The position numbers and the translations under genes were made by a program. The notes beneath the pieces were generated by a model. It saw nothing but the letters and a program-made list of their open reading frames with translations. It was not told the DNA's origin and did no database searches. Below, piece after piece: positions 1 to 10,822 of a stretch of 42,584 bases of DNA. The stretch's first letter is position 1. Each line of letters begins with the position of its first letter. The stretch is taken from contig JAGLDP010000038.1 in assembly GCA_023145515.1 (NCBI GenBank), positions 1-42,584 of the forward strand. The letters run 5' to 3'. The stretch is from Bacteroidales bacterium. GTDB lineage: Bacteria > Bacteroidota > Bacteroidia > Bacteroidales > UBA12481.

Positions 1-2018
1 AATTAGCTTATGTGAGTGCCAGGTCCTTTTCTGTTGAAGAAACTGAACGGGTGCCTGTGGCCTTAAATGACGTATCCAAGATGGCACAATCCTATCCTGG
101 AACACAGCAAGGAAGGCGGGATATTGAAAATGATATTATTGTAAGGGGCAATTCATCTTTCGGGATGATATGGCGATTGGAGGGATTAGACGTTCCGGCT
201 CCAAACCATTATGCACGACCGGGTACATCCGGAGGAGGTATCTCAATACTGAGTGCTCAGCTAATGAGTCGGTCAGACTTTTACACAGGGGGTATGCCGG
301 CTGAATTCGGAAATACAATTTCGGCTGCTTTTGACATTCGCCTTAAAAATGGAAATACGAAAAAATATGAAAATCGCTTCAGGTTAAATCTGGTAGGTAT
401 TGATTATTCACTTGAGGGACCCATCAAAAAAGATCGATCCTCCTTCATCTTCAATGCCAGATATTCAATGCTGGGTGTAATGAACAGAATTGGTTTTTAT
501 CCAGCAGGCGAAAATGCTTTTAACGAGTTCTATGATTTTTCATTTAACCTATTCTTTGATAACCCTGAGAATAATTCGAGATGGAATGTTTTTGGAATGG
601 CTGGAAACAGTCTGGAGATATATAATCCCTATTATCCGGCAGAAGACAGAAGTTTCAACACATACTGGCATTGGGAATATGTGCATTTTGACTCAAAAAT
701 GGCCACTATTGGCGCCATTTACACAAAAACACATGATTCAAACACCTTTTCGAAGTTTGCCATTGCCAGTACAGCAAGCAACATTTACCGATTCAACGAT
801 ACTCTTGACTACCAGGATATTAACTATAGATATCGTGAAGATCGAACCATTGAAAACCGCATTTACGCAACCTATGTATTCAGTAAACGCTACAGCCCCA
901 TGTTCAGATTGAAGGCGGGTGTTATTGGAAACCTGATTAATTACGATTTTTTCCAGATGAGATTACCCCGAAGAACTACTGTTGACAACACAATCAGTCG
1001 GTTCTGGGGAACAGAAGCCGAGGGAAGCGGATTAACACAAACCGCTCAGGCCTATGCTCAGGGAATTTATAATATCTCTGAGAAATTTACCATCTCAGGA
1101 GGTTTTCATTTTTTAACATTAATGCATAATATGACTGCCTCAGTTGATCCCCGTTTATCTGCAAAATACCAGATTAATCGCAATCATCGCTTAAGTATAG
1201 CTTTGGGGAAATACAGTCAGCATTTGCCTCTACCGGCATTCTCCTACGTGCAAATGGATTCACTTCCTGATGGTACAATAAGCACCAGCTATCCGAACAA
1301 GAATCTCAAAATGATGTACAGCAATCATGCAATTCTGTCTTATCAATACTCTACAGATAAGCTTTTAAAGGTTTCAGCCGAGGTTTATCTTCAGGATTTG
1401 CACAATGTACCAGTATCGCCTGATGAGGAAAGTGTTTATTGTTTCATGAATACCAACTCTGAATTTCCTGTTTTTACGGTTGTTAGTGAAGGTCGGGGAT
1501 TGAATTATGGCATTGATCTGGCTGTTGAGAAAATGACAGCCAAGAGTTTCTATTTCCTGGTAACCGCATCGCTATATGCTGCAAAATATAAGCCCTTAAA
1601 CAATCAGTGGTACCACAGTCGATATTCGAGTCTTTGGGTATCTGCATTCACTGCTGGTAAGGAAATTGATTTTGGTAAGGGAAGAGTTTTACAGTTTGGG
1701 GCACGATTGCTCCACAATGGAGGATACCGCTACACGACTCTGGATGAAGTAAAATCTAAAGAAAAAGGCTATTACGTTGGGGTTGAAGGTGCATATAATG
1801 AAAGTCGTATGCTCGCCTACTGGCGAATCGACACTCGCATTGCCTATCGTTTTAGTCGTCCGAAATGGGCAATGAACATTTCGCTTGATGTACAAAATGT
1901 CACCAATCATAGAAATGCTAACGGGGTTTGGTACAATGGCAGCCTGAATGAAATTGCTTATCATTACCATCCGGGGAATGCGCTGATTCCTATGATTAAT
2001 TTTGCGGTGGACTTTTAG
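1..2018 (+). CDS. TonB-dependent receptor, N-terminus cut by the window edge
   Basis: Frame stays open upstream of the listed GTG (LAYVSARSFSVEET...). Plug-like segment VPVALNDVSKMAQSYPG..DIIVRGNS, beta-barrel-like repeats and a terminal aromatic strand (MINFAVDF). Confidence 0.85.
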   Translation, partial: LAYVSARSFSVEETERVPVALNDVSKMAQSYPGTQQGRRDIENDIIVRGNSSFGMIWRLEGLDVPAPNHYARPGTSGGGISILSAQLMSRSDFYTGGMPAEFGNTISAAFDIRLKNGNTKKYENRFRLNLVGIDYSLEGPIKKDRSSFIFNARYSMLGVMNRIGFYPAGENAFNEFYDFSFNLFFDNPENNSRWNVFGMAGNSLEIYNPYYPAEDRSFNTYWHWEYVHFDSKMATIGAIYTKTHDSNTFSKFAIASTASNIYRFNDTLDYQDINYRYREDRTIENRIYATYVFSKRYSPMFRLKAGVIGNLINYDFFQMRLPRRTTVDNTISRFWGTEAEGSGLTQTAQAYAQGIYNISEKFTISGGFHFLTLMHNMTASVDPRLSAKYQINRNHRLSIALGKYSQHLPLPAFSYVQMDSLPDGTISTSYPNKNLKMMYSNHAILSYQYSTDKLLKVSAEVYLQDLHNVPVSPDEESVYCFMNTNSEFPVFTVVSEGRGLNYGIDLAVEKMTAKSFYFLVTASLYAAKYKPLNNQWYHSRYSSLWVSAFTAGKEIDFGKGRVLQFGARLLHNGGYRYTTLDEVKSKEKGYYVGVEGAYNESRMLAYWRIDTRIAYRFSRPKWAMNISLDVQNVTNHRNANGVWYNGSLNEIAYHYHPGNALIPMINFAVDF

Positions 2019-2050
2019 GGGAGTGACACGAGTCGAAAAATCGAAAGTAT

Positions 2051-3190
2051 ATGGGTTTATCTGTACGACAAATTGGGGAAGAATACAATAAAGAGATGCT
2101 TGCTATTTTGCTTGAGTCTCCTATGGAATCTGATGGTTTGAGTTTGTGTTTAGATCGTTCTCCAAATATATATGCTGTTCCACAACTCTTTTTTGATGGC
2201 TTTAAGGCTTATGGATTCTTCATGGATGAGGAGCTTGTTGGATATGGAATGATTTGTCATAAGGAGTTATATGTGAATGGCGAGAAAACCTTGGTTGGGT
2301 ATTTTGCCAATTTATATGTTAAAAAAGAGGCTCGAAAGTTAGGTTGGCTATATAAGGCCTCGAAGCCTCTTTTTGAAGAAATAAGCAAGATCGCAGAGAT
2401 TGGTTTTGCTAGCACTGTAAAAGGAAACAAAGCTACTGAAAGTATGATTGGGCGCAGAATTGCTAAGTTCCCCTTAATGCCTCACTCAGAGCTTGTTAGC
2501 ATGCAAGTAGTTCATAACTTACTCATTACTTTCAAGAAAAGGCTCAAGGCGAACACAAGGCTCAAGGCTCAGGGCTCAAGGCTCAAGTTGGTTATAAGGA
2601 GGGGAAAGGGTGAGGATATAAGTAAGATTGCTGCTTTGCTGGATGGGGAGTACCGTACTCGTTTGTTTGGGGCTGTTATGAATGAGAAGAATCTTCGTAA
2701 GCTTATTGATACGCGTCCTGGCTTCGGGATTGAGGATTATTGGCTTGCTGAGATGGATGGTCGCGTTGTTGGAGTTTGTTCGGCCTGGGATATCAGGGAA
2801 ATCAGACAAGTGCGAGTTATGTCTTATCGAAAAAAATTCAAATGGGTTTATCGGATATATTCCTTACTTGCACCCTTTCTTAGCTTCCCAAAATTACCAC
2901 AATCCGGCGAATCATTCAGAGAAATTATTGTTAATGATTTTGCTACGGAAAACAGTGATCCGGTCATTTTTGAAGCATTGTTAAGAAATGTGTATAATGA
3001 TGCCCGTAATCGTGGGTATAATATGATTGAGGTAGGCAGTTATGTTGGTGATCCTATGCTTGCTGCCGTAAAACCATTTTTCACACAAGAAGTATATTCC
3101 CACACCATTGTCGGAACCATTTCTGCTGATTATATTGACAAAGGCCAAATCGATGTAAGTCGACCATTTGTAGATATTGCTTTGACTTAG
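2051..3190 (+). CDS. Protein with two GNAT-like acyltransferase domains joined by a repeat-encoded linker
   Basis: GNAT-like segments GYFANLYVKKEARKLGW and IEDYWLAEMDGRVVGVCSAWDIR; linker KRLKANTRLKAQGSRLK encoded by heptamer repeats. Confidence 0.65.
   Translation: MGLSVRQIGEEYNKEMLAILLESPMESDGLSLCLDRSPNIYAVPQLFFDGFKAYGFFMDEELVGYGMICHKELYVNGEKTLVGYFANLYVKKEARKLGWLYKASKPLFEEISKIAEIGFASTVKGNKATESMIGRRIAKFPLMPHSELVSMQVVHNLLITFKKRLKANTRLKAQGSRLKLVIRRGKGEDISKIAALLDGEYRTRLFGAVMNEKNLRKLIDTRPGFGIEDYWLAEMDGRVVGVCSAWDIREIRQVRVMSYRKKFKWVYRIYSLLAPFLSFPKLPQSGESFREIIVNDFATENSDPVIFEALLRNVYNDARNRGYNMIEVGSYVGDPMLAAVKPFFTQEVYSHTIVGTISADYIDKGQIDVSRPFVDIALT
2541..2587 (+). repeat. GGCTCAA heptamer array
   Basis: ggctcaa at 2541-2547, then four contiguous units at 2559-2586 (one is ggctcag). 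Confidence 0.9.
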
Positions 3191-3257
3191 CAGATTCCTT
3201 TTGGGGTTATCATGAATTTTCGTTTGCTTTATAGCCCCAGGAAATTAGCGGGAAATA

Positions 3258-3845
3258 ATGGAGGCTAAAAACAGAAGTAAGCAGGAAAAACAATTCGAAA
3301 AGATTTTTAAAAATCTGTTTGAAATATACTTTCTGCCCTTAAAGTTTCATGCCAAACACTTCGTCGGTTCTGATGAAGTTTCAGAAGACATTGTTCAGGA
3401 TACTTTTGCTCATCTATGGGAGATTAGGTTTTCATTTGATTTTAGCGGCTCTGTTAAATCCTACTTGTTTCAAGCCATTCAAAACAAGTGCATCAATTAC
3501 CTAAAACACAATCAAGTTAAAGAAAAATATAAGAGTTTTGCCAGCATTAAAATCCGTGAAGCAGAACTTTTTACAAGTGATTTTATCTCGCAACAAGTAG
3601 CTATTCTAATCGAGAAAGAGCTAAGTGCAAGCATTAATAAAGCCATTGCAAAACTGCCTGATCGCTGCAAAGCAACCTTCCTTCTTAGTCGCGAAGAAGG
3701 TTTATCAAATAAAGAAATCTCAAAGGAATTGGGAATATCCGTAAAAGCGGTTGAAAGGAATATGACAAGGGCTTTATCAAGTCTTCGCCAAGCTCTTCAA
3801 GACTACACATCGATTGTCTTGATTATCTTCACTTTAATGAAATAG
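3258..3845 (+). CDS. ECF-type RNA polymerase sigma factor
   Basis: Region 2 (DEVSEDIVQDTFAHLWE) and region 4 (LPDRCKATFLLSREEGLSNKEISKELGISVKAVERNMTRALSSLR). Confidence 0.93.
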   Translation: MEAKNRSKQEKQFEKIFKNLFEIYFLPLKFHAKHFVGSDEVSEDIVQDTFAHLWEIRFSFDFSGSVKSYLFQAIQNKCINYLKHNQVKEKYKSFASIKIREAELFTSDFISQQVAILIEKELSASINKAIAKLPDRCKATFLLSREEGLSNKEISKELGISVKAVERNMTRALSSLRQALQDYTSIVLIIFTLMK

Positions 3846-3925
3846 TTGTGCTAAATAATCAATCATGGAGTTAATCCTATGTGGGGTTATGCCATGGTAT
3901 CTTGTTTATGTTAAGTAAGGAAGTT

Positions 3926-5092
3926 ATGAAAAAACAAAAAATCAATAAGGAGTATTTGCTTAAATGCCTAAGCAGAAAGGCATCAGATCTTGAATTGGAG
4001 GCACTTCTTGTGTGGCTGGAAAGTGACCGGGCAAATCTGATTGAATACAATAAGTTAAAGGAGGAATTGGAGGCTCATGAAATCAGGAGTCAAAGTGCGC
4101 AGAACAGTCTCAATACATCATGGAGCATATTTAAAAACCAGATCATTAACAAGAGCTTTTCAGGAAATATACGACGCCTGAGAAATCTACGAGTAGCCGC
4201 TTCTGTAGTGATACTTTTAGGACTAGGAGCTTCTCTGCTTTTACTTACACCAAGCATAAGACCAACTAAGAAACCAGATATTACGGCAGAGCTCGAAAAG
4301 CCATATATCATTTCTTCTTTTGGCCATAAACACTTTCTCAACCCTGAGAAACAATCAATCCGTTATGATGAGATTCTTCATGATTCTGCTTCTGCACAGC
4401 AGGAAAATAAGAAACCCAGAAAGAAGCAGGAAATACATGAACTCGTTGTACCAAGAGGCTACAGAATAAATTTGGAATTAGAAGATGGCACGATTGTTTG
4501 GCTAAATTCAGAGTCACGGCTCAAGTATCCAGTACATTTCACCGAAGAAACCAGACACATAAGTCTGAGTGGTGAAGGCTATTTTCAAGTTAAACATTCT
4601 GATTCACATCCTTTTATTGTTGAAACAACAAATGTTACTGTAGAGGTTATGGGAACGTCTTTCAACATATCTGCATTCGAAAACGAAGATCATATCACAA
4701 CTACTCTGGTTGAAGGCTCTGTAAAACTTCATACAACTGGCAATCAAGAAGATATCATATTACTACCAAATCAATGTGGGGTTTACTTATTGTCTTGTCA
4801 TAAAATTCACGTTCAAAACATTGACCCTGAGATATACACCTCCTGGATTAATGGGTATTATGCATTTCACAGTGAACCACTTGAGGTTGTGATCCAAAAG
4901 CTTATACGAAGTTATGGCATCCCAATTAGTATTAATAATCAAGCACTTAAGAAGTATAAGTTCTCCGGCAAATTAGAGCTGAAAAAAACCTTAACGGAAG
5001 TACTCGATATAATAAAATTAGTAGCTCCGTTAGAATATTGTGCCATAGATGGCAAAATAATAATTCAAAACCTTAACGATGAATCTTTGTAA
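3926..5092 (+). CDS. FecR-family anti-sigma factor
   Basis: Single TM helix, FecR core (VPRGYRINLELEDGTIVWLNSESRLKYPVHF...GEGYFQVKH...PFIVETTNVTVEVMGTSFNISAF); follows the ECF gene. ATG at 3926 preferred over the listed 3881. Confidence 0.92.
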   Translation: MKKQKINKEYLLKCLSRKASDLELEALLVWLESDRANLIEYNKLKEELEAHEIRSQSAQNSLNTSWSIFKNQIINKSFSGNIRRLRNLRVAASVVILLGLGASLLLLTPSIRPTKKPDITAELEKPYIISSFGHKHFLNPEKQSIRYDEILHDSASAQQENKKPRKKQEIHELVVPRGYRINLELEDGTIVWLNSESRLKYPVHFTEETRHISLSGEGYFQVKHSDSHPFIVETTNVTVEVMGTSFNISAFENEDHITTTLVEGSVKLHTTGNQEDIILLPNQCGVYLLSCHKIHVQNIDPEIYTSWINGYYAFHSEPLEVVIQKLIRSYGIPISINNQALKKYKFSGKLELKKTLTEVLDIIKLVAPLEYCAIDGKIIIQNLNDESL

Positions 5093-8000
5093 AACCCTCA
5101 CTGTCATGAAATTTACTGCCATATTATTTTTTGTTGGTGCATTTCAGGTGATAGCAGGAATAAGTACTTACTCACAAGAGACAAAGCTGAACCTGGATCT
5201 CCAAAAAGTAGCTATAAAACAAGTGTTTGAGGCTATTGAAGAACAAAGTGAATTCATTATTTTTTATAATGATAAAGACATTGACAAAAAGCACAGGGTC
5301 AATATCAATTTGACAGATGTTACAGTTGGAACTATTCTTGACAGTTTGTTCTATCAAACTTCTCTTTCATACAACATTATAGAAAGGCAAATTGTCATTA
5401 TTCCAAAAAAAGAAGCTGACAATAAAGAGCCTATTAGACAAGCTAACAAGCATATTGTCATGGGCTTGGTAAGCGATGCAAGAGACCAGAATCCATTACC
5501 AGGAGTAAATATCTCAATTCAAGGTACTACATCAGGAACCTCTACAGGAGGAGATGGGAAATATGCTCTTGAAGTTGAGAATCCAAATGCTATCCTGATT
5601 TTTTCTTTTCTTGGGTACCATAGCCAGGAAATTGCACTCAATGGTAAAGTCATACTCAATGTTGCTCTTCAAGAAGACACAAGACAGCTGAATGAAGTTG
5701 TGGTTATGGGTTATTCAGAAAAAACCCTAAATGAAATCTCAAGCTCAGTGCAGGTCCTTGACAGTGACGAACTATTGGACGTCACATCCTCAAATATCGG
5801 CACAATGCTCCAAGGGAAAATCAGTGGGGTTCAGGTAGTAAACAATGGAGGAAACCCGGGAGCAGCTGCAGAAATCAGAATTCGGGGTACAGGCTCTATC
5901 TCAGCTTCCGCAGCCCCATTGTACGTAGTGGATGGAATTATCGGAGGAGATTTTAGTCCTAATGATGTAGCAACAATTACAGTTTTGAAGGATGCCGGAG
6001 CAACTGGCCTATATGGATCAAGAGCAGCTGGAGGAGTAATTATTGTTACTACTAAAAAAGGATCTGCAGATAAAATGCATGTAAATCTGAAAACGTCAAC
6101 CGGACTCAGGCAAATCTCAAATGGAAACTTTCAACTCATGAACGGTCCTGAGTTGTACGATATGCAAAGAAATTTATTTTCTCCTTCCACTCTGCCACTA
6201 ATACGACCATTGAAATTAAAAGAAATGGATTTTGACTGGATTGATGAATCTTTTCACAGTGGACTCATTCAGGACTACTATCTCTCAATTTCGGGAAAAA
6301 ACAACAAGGTTTCGTATTATTTTGGAGCAGATGTATATGATGAAGAAGGTACTTTACTCAATACAGATTTCAGACGGTTCAGTTTCCGTAGCAACTTGAA
6401 ATATGAAATCTCAAAACGCATCAATTTGTCCACAAACCTGAATATCAGCAAGTCTACGAACACTACATATCAATACAATTCTCTGTACGATGCATATTTA
6501 TACCTCCCTTGGGATAATCCATATGATGCAGAAGGAAACCCAAGGTTCATTGATGCCACCTCATCAGATTGGTATAGTAGAGATAAAAGGAATTACATTC
6601 ATTCTAACACTTATAATTCCGATTCTGGAAAAGGCTTGGCCATTAATGGGGATGTTGTTCTAAATATCCGCATGACAGATTGGATATCTTTTTCATCTTC
6701 CAATAGGCTTGCCATAGGTACGGGTTGGTTTCAGTCATTAGTTGATCCGAGGGTAAAAGAGGGAATAGCCATAGGTGGAAGCTTATATAACAGTAATGAT
6801 TATTCCTCATATGCAATTTCCTCTAACATGTTTAAGTTGAAAAAGAACTTTGGCGAACACAGTGTTAACGGCATAATTGGATTTGAAGCAGAAAAGAATT
6901 ACTACGAATTTATGGGAGCAACTGGTCAGGGAATCCCAGTAGGCTTAACCATCCTAAATGCGGCATCAGTACCATTTACGGTTACTGGAACACGCACCGA
7001 AAGTGCTTTTACTTCGGGTTTCTCACAGCTCAATTATAAATTCCGATCTCGCTATTTTCTTACGCTATCCTATCGAATGGACGGATCTTCAAAATTTGGC
7101 GAAAACAATCGCTGGGGAAGTTTCCCTTCCGCCGCAGCTTCATGGCTAATCAGCGAGGAAGACTTCATGTCCAATTTTGCCAATCTTGATCAGTTGAAAG
7201 TAAGAGCCAGCTACGGAATAACCGGGAATGCCAACATTGGCGACTTTCAACATTTGGCAAAATATGCTTTCACTACGCAGTATGCTGCCATGCCCGCTGG
7301 GTTTCCGCAGAATCTCCCAAACCCTTCCCTGGGCTGGGAAAAAGCTCATACAATGAATATGGGTTTGGATATAAGTCTTTATAAAAGACTTGGCATTTCA
7401 CTTGATATTTATGATATTCAAAATAAGAACCTGCTGCTAAATGTACCTTTATCTCCATCTTCAGGATTTGAATATCAGACCCGAAATTCCGGGACTGTTC
7501 AAAACCGTGGAATTGAGCTACAAGTAAACTCCACAAATATCCAACGGGGTGATTTCACCTGGGAAAGTTCAGTCAACTTCTCTCATAATCGGAATAAAGT
7601 CATTTCACTTTCAGATGGAATTGATAACATTATCACTGGTGTTGAAGCCAAACAAATAATTCAGGAAGGGAAAGACATCTATACCTGGTATATGCCCAAA
7701 TGGTTGGGAGTTGATCCACTAAATGGAGATCCCCTTTGGGAAAGAATTATTTACGATGAAAACGGTGTCGAAACCTCAAGAGAAGCAACCAACAATTATA
7801 ATGAAGCTCAGTTTCAGGAAGTAGGTTCAGCAACCCCTAAATTCCTTGGTGGATTCATGAGTAACATGAAATATAAAAGTTTTAGTCTCAATATGGCCTT
7901 TAATTATGTCGTTGGTAATCAGATCTATCATCGATCAAGACAGTTCTTCGATAATGACGGAGCCTATATTTCCTACAACATTATGAAGTTACAGGATGGT

Positions 8001-8348
8001 TGGTCGCGATGGGAAAAAGAAGGCGACATTGCCACACACCCTAAGGCCATTGCCAATGGTAACAAACTATCAAATAATGTTTCGTCGCGATACATAGAAG
8101 ATGGAAGCTATTTGAAGTTACGTAATATCACTTTTTCTTATGCACTACCTCAAAGAATCGTTAGGAAACTTAATCTCGGATCAGCAAGGATATTTATCTC
8201 AGGAGATAACCTTTGGACATGGACAAAATTCTCAGGGATGGATCCTGAGGTTTCTATTGTAGGAGATACCTGGACCCGACCTGGCACCGGTGATTTCAAA
8301 TATCCCATTAGTAAACAGATCCTATTTGGAGTAGACGTTACCTTTTAA
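5079..8348 (+). CDS. SusC/RagA-type TonB-dependent transporter with N-terminal STN domain
   Basis: STN domain, CarboxypepD_reg-like segment (GLVSDARDQNPLPGVNISIQGTTSGTSTGGDGKYAL), plug (MLQGKISGVQVVNNGGNPGAAAEIRIRGTGSIS), barrel. Start could be 5079 or 5106. Confidence 0.96.
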   Translation: MNLCKTLTVMKFTAILFFVGAFQVIAGISTYSQETKLNLDLQKVAIKQVFEAIEEQSEFIIFYNDKDIDKKHRVNINLTDVTVGTILDSLFYQTSLSYNIIERQIVIIPKKEADNKEPIRQANKHIVMGLVSDARDQNPLPGVNISIQGTTSGTSTGGDGKYALEVENPNAILIFSFLGYHSQEIALNGKVILNVALQEDTRQLNEVVVMGYSEKTLNEISSSVQVLDSDELLDVTSSNIGTMLQGKISGVQVVNNGGNPGAAAEIRIRGTGSISASAAPLYVVDGIIGGDFSPNDVATITVLKDAGATGLYGSRAAGGVIIVTTKKGSADKMHVNLKTSTGLRQISNGNFQLMNGPELYDMQRNLFSPSTLPLIRPLKLKEMDFDWIDESFHSGLIQDYYLSISGKNNKVSYYFGADVYDEEGTLLNTDFRRFSFRSNLKYEISKRINLSTNLNISKSTNTTYQYNSLYDAYLYLPWDNPYDAEGNPRFIDATSSDWYSRDKRNYIHSNTYNSDSGKGLAINGDVVLNIRMTDWISFSSSNRLAIGTGWFQSLVDPRVKEGIAIGGSLYNSNDYSSYAISSNMFKLKKNFGEHSVNGIIGFEAEKNYYEFMGATGQGIPVGLTILNAASVPFTVTGTRTESAFTSGFSQLNYKFRSRYFLTLSYRMDGSSKFGENNRWGSFPSAAASWLISEEDFMSNFANLDQLKVRASYGITGNANIGDFQHLAKYAFTTQYAAMPAGFPQNLPNPSLGWEKAHTMNMGLDISLYKRLGISLDIYDIQNKNLLLNVPLSPSSGFEYQTRNSGTVQNRGIELQVNSTNIQRGDFTWESSVNFSHNRNKVISLSDGIDNIITGVEAKQIIQEGKDIYTWYMPKWLGVDPLNGDPLWERIIYDENGVETSREATNNYNEAQFQEVGSATPKFLGGFMSNMKYKSFSLNMAFNYVVGNQIYHRSRQFFDNDGAYISYNIMKLQDGWSRWEKEGDIATHPKAIANGNKLSNNVSSRYIEDGSYLKLRNITFSYALPQRIVRKLNLGSARIFISGDNLWTWTKFSGMDPEVSIVGDTWTRPGTGDFKYPISKQILFGVDVTF

Positions 8349-8359
8349 TTCCTTATCCA

Positions 8360-9865
8360 ATGAAAAAACTATCTATATACATAATTCTTACATTATCTCT
8401 GCTTGTCTCTGCATGTGAACTGTCTCTTACACCTCATGACGGAATGACCAAGGAACAACTTTCAGAATATCCAGAAGGAGCGGGTTATGCCACAAATGGC
8501 AACTATGCAATGATTAAGGATATCCTTGAATACAAGGGAGTTGAAGACCTGAGGAACACTTATGTTCGTCATTACTTTCAGCTGGCAGAGTTCCCAGGTG
8601 ATAATATTAGTCTAAGCGGATCTACTACTGATCACTTGTTTTATGCATGCACATACCGGCATTTTGCCACCATGATGAATACAACATATTTCTGGTTCAG
8701 TGGATACAAAATTATTAATGGTGCATGCCAGATTATTGAATCCGTTGAAGAAGGTACATCAGCAGATTTAGATCAACTAATTGGAGAAAACTACTTTTTA
8801 CGTGCTATGGCCCACTTTGATCTGGTCAGAATATTTGCCACACCATTTACTCAGGGATCAGATAATCCGGGAATCATTGTACGCACTTCATCTGAAGGTC
8901 AGGGCGGACCTCGCAACACGGTGGGTGAAGTATATCATCAGATTATTGAAGATTTACTCAAGGGAAGTGAGTTAATGAATACACCAAGAGGAAACAGTTT
9001 CGCATCTAAAGAAGCTGCCTGGGCTTTATTATCCCGGGTCTATTTATACATGGAGGAAAACCAATTAGCAGTCGATTATGCCAGTATGGTTATTGAATCA
9101 GGCCGTTTCCAATTGGAAAGCTCAGGAGCGTATCCAGATTATTTTAAAAATGCTTTGATTTCTTCTGAAACCATTTTGTGTGTTGAACACACTCTCCAAG
9201 ACGATAAGGTCTCTGGTGCCATTGGGTCAATGTATTTATCAGACCAAGGACTGGGATGGGGTGAGATTTATGCTTCTCTGCCTTTGCGTAATCTTCTCAA
9301 TAAAAATCCTGAGGATAAGCGCCTTACCTTTATCAAACCTGAGTATAAAGCTGATCCGGATGGAAATATCCTGACTGATGCACAAGATAAACCCATTGTT
9401 GCTGAAAGAAATGGTTATCCAAAATATTATATGACCAAATTTTCTTATCAGGATGGTATGGTCACCCTCAGTTCTCCGGTTCTTCTTCGCCTGGCCGAGG
9501 TTTACCTCAACCGTGCCGAGGCTTATGCAAAATTAGGAGATGATGCACAGGCTATTGATGATGTAAATACCATTAGGAGCAGAGCTGACATTCCGGATGA
9601 AGCCTTATTTTCGACATCAAATCTCCTTGGTTATACTTCAGTTCTGGATATCGTTTTAGATGAACGCCGCCTGGAATTATTTACTGAAGGACACCGGACT
9701 TTTGATATTTTCAGGAATAACATGATAATGAATCGAAGCTATCCGGGTGTTCATCTGCCAGAAGGAGAAACCTCACAATTCATTGATCCTTCTGACCCTC
9801 GCATCATCTACTTTATCCCGCAGGATGAAATATTAGCAAACCCAGAAATGATTCAAAATAAATAA
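8360..9865 (+). CDS. SusD/RagB-type nutrient-binding lipoprotein
   Basis: Lipobox (LLVSACELS), SusD-like RAMAHFDLVRIFATP and LNRAEAYAKLGD...DERRLELFTEGHRTFDIFR; directly follows SusC. Confidence 0.95.
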   Translation: MKKLSIYIILTLSLLVSACELSLTPHDGMTKEQLSEYPEGAGYATNGNYAMIKDILEYKGVEDLRNTYVRHYFQLAEFPGDNISLSGSTTDHLFYACTYRHFATMMNTTYFWFSGYKIINGACQIIESVEEGTSADLDQLIGENYFLRAMAHFDLVRIFATPFTQGSDNPGIIVRTSSEGQGGPRNTVGEVYHQIIEDLLKGSELMNTPRGNSFASKEAAWALLSRVYLYMEENQLAVDYASMVIESGRFQLESSGAYPDYFKNALISSETILCVEHTLQDDKVSGAIGSMYLSDQGLGWGEIYASLPLRNLLNKNPEDKRLTFIKPEYKADPDGNILTDAQDKPIVAERNGYPKYYMTKFSYQDGMVTLSSPVLLRLAEVYLNRAEAYAKLGDDAQAIDDVNTIRSRADIPDEALFSTSNLLGYTSVLDIVLDERRLELFTEGHRTFDIFRNNMIMNRSYPGVHLPEGETSQFIDPSDPRIIYFIPQDEILANPEMIQNK

Positions 9866-9895
9866 TCTAAATCGTAACATTTAAAAAAAAGAAGT

Positions 9896-10741
9896 ATGAA
9901 AAAAACAAATTATTTTTCGAGTCTGGCAATGGTCATCATTATAGCTTTGACCTTTAGCTCATGTAAAAAAACACCTGAACCAGTAGCTTTATTTAGCTCT
10001 GCTGTGGATGGCTTGGTTGTAACCTTCACAAACTCATCAACAGATGCTGACACCTACGCATGGAATTTTGGTGATGGTAATACATCTACTGAAATGTCTC
10101 CGGTTCACACTTATGTAGATTTTGGTTTGTATAGCGTTACTTTAACTGTTACTGGTGAAGGTGGCGAAGCAATTGAAACTAAGGATATTGAATTAGTTTT
10201 CGCCCCTTTAATGACCATTGACGGTGATTTCTCAAAATGGGATAACATTGATGATTTTGTTGCCGGAGATGGTGGTAGCATTACAAAGGTGAAAATGGCA
10301 AATGATTCTAAGTACTGGTACATTTATATTGAAGGTACTGATGCATTAAGAGGATTCTTTGACATCTATATTAATACAGATGATGACGCCTTGACAGGTG
10401 CAAGTACATGGGTATACCCTGCCGGAGCTGGTGCAGAATATTTATTAGAGGGATTCATTGCTGATACTGGTGATGCAGATCTTTTCCTTGACAATCCTGA
10501 AACTGAAGACTGGGCATGGGATGTAGCTCTTCCAGTGGGCTCAGGTCTGATAACAGCTTCTTCTCTTAAGGCAGTTACTGGTGGTAAGGCTATTGAAATC
10601 TCTATCCTACGAGAGCTTGCAACTGAACTTGGTGATGTTATCTCCGTTGGTTTTGTTGATGTTGCTGAAGATTGGAGCATGCAAGGCGGATTACCAATTA
10701 TTGGTGATGAAAACTCAGCTTTGCTTAAATATACATTTTAG
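9896..10741 (+). CDS. PKD-domain lipoprotein, probable surface glycan-binding protein
   Basis: Lipobox (LTFSSCKK), PKD motif (TYAWNFGDGNTSTEMSPVHTY), C-terminal domain with DGDFSKWD / DIYINTDDDALTG; downstream of SusD. Confidence 0.8.
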   Translation: MKKTNYFSSLAMVIIIALTFSSCKKTPEPVALFSSAVDGLVVTFTNSSTDADTYAWNFGDGNTSTEMSPVHTYVDFGLYSVTLTVTGEGGEAIETKDIELVFAPLMTIDGDFSKWDNIDDFVAGDGGSITKVKMANDSKYWYIYIEGTDALRGFFDIYINTDDDALTGASTWVYPAGAGAEYLLEGFIADTGDADLFLDNPETEDWAWDVALPVGSGLITASSLKAVTGGKAIEISILRELATELGDVISVGFVDVAEDWSMQGGLPIIGDENSALLKYTF

Positions 10742-10766
10742 GAGTAGTTTTTTAGGTTGATTATTT

Positions 10767-10804
10767 GCAAGTCCAGTGGTTATAGTATAATCACATGGAC
10801 TTGC
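10767..10804 (+). terminator. Intergenic hairpin, possible terminator
   Basis: gcaagtcca-gtggttat-agt-ataatcac-a-tggacttgc; two stacked stems of about 9 and 8 bp, followed by attttaaaa. Confidence 0.65.
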
Positions 10805-10822
10805 ATTTTAAAACACAATAGC

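Noticed and set aside
490-912. Plus-strand ORF of 140 aa inside the TonB receptor
   Set aside because: Shifted frame of the long receptor ORF; low-complexity composition, no recognisable motif.
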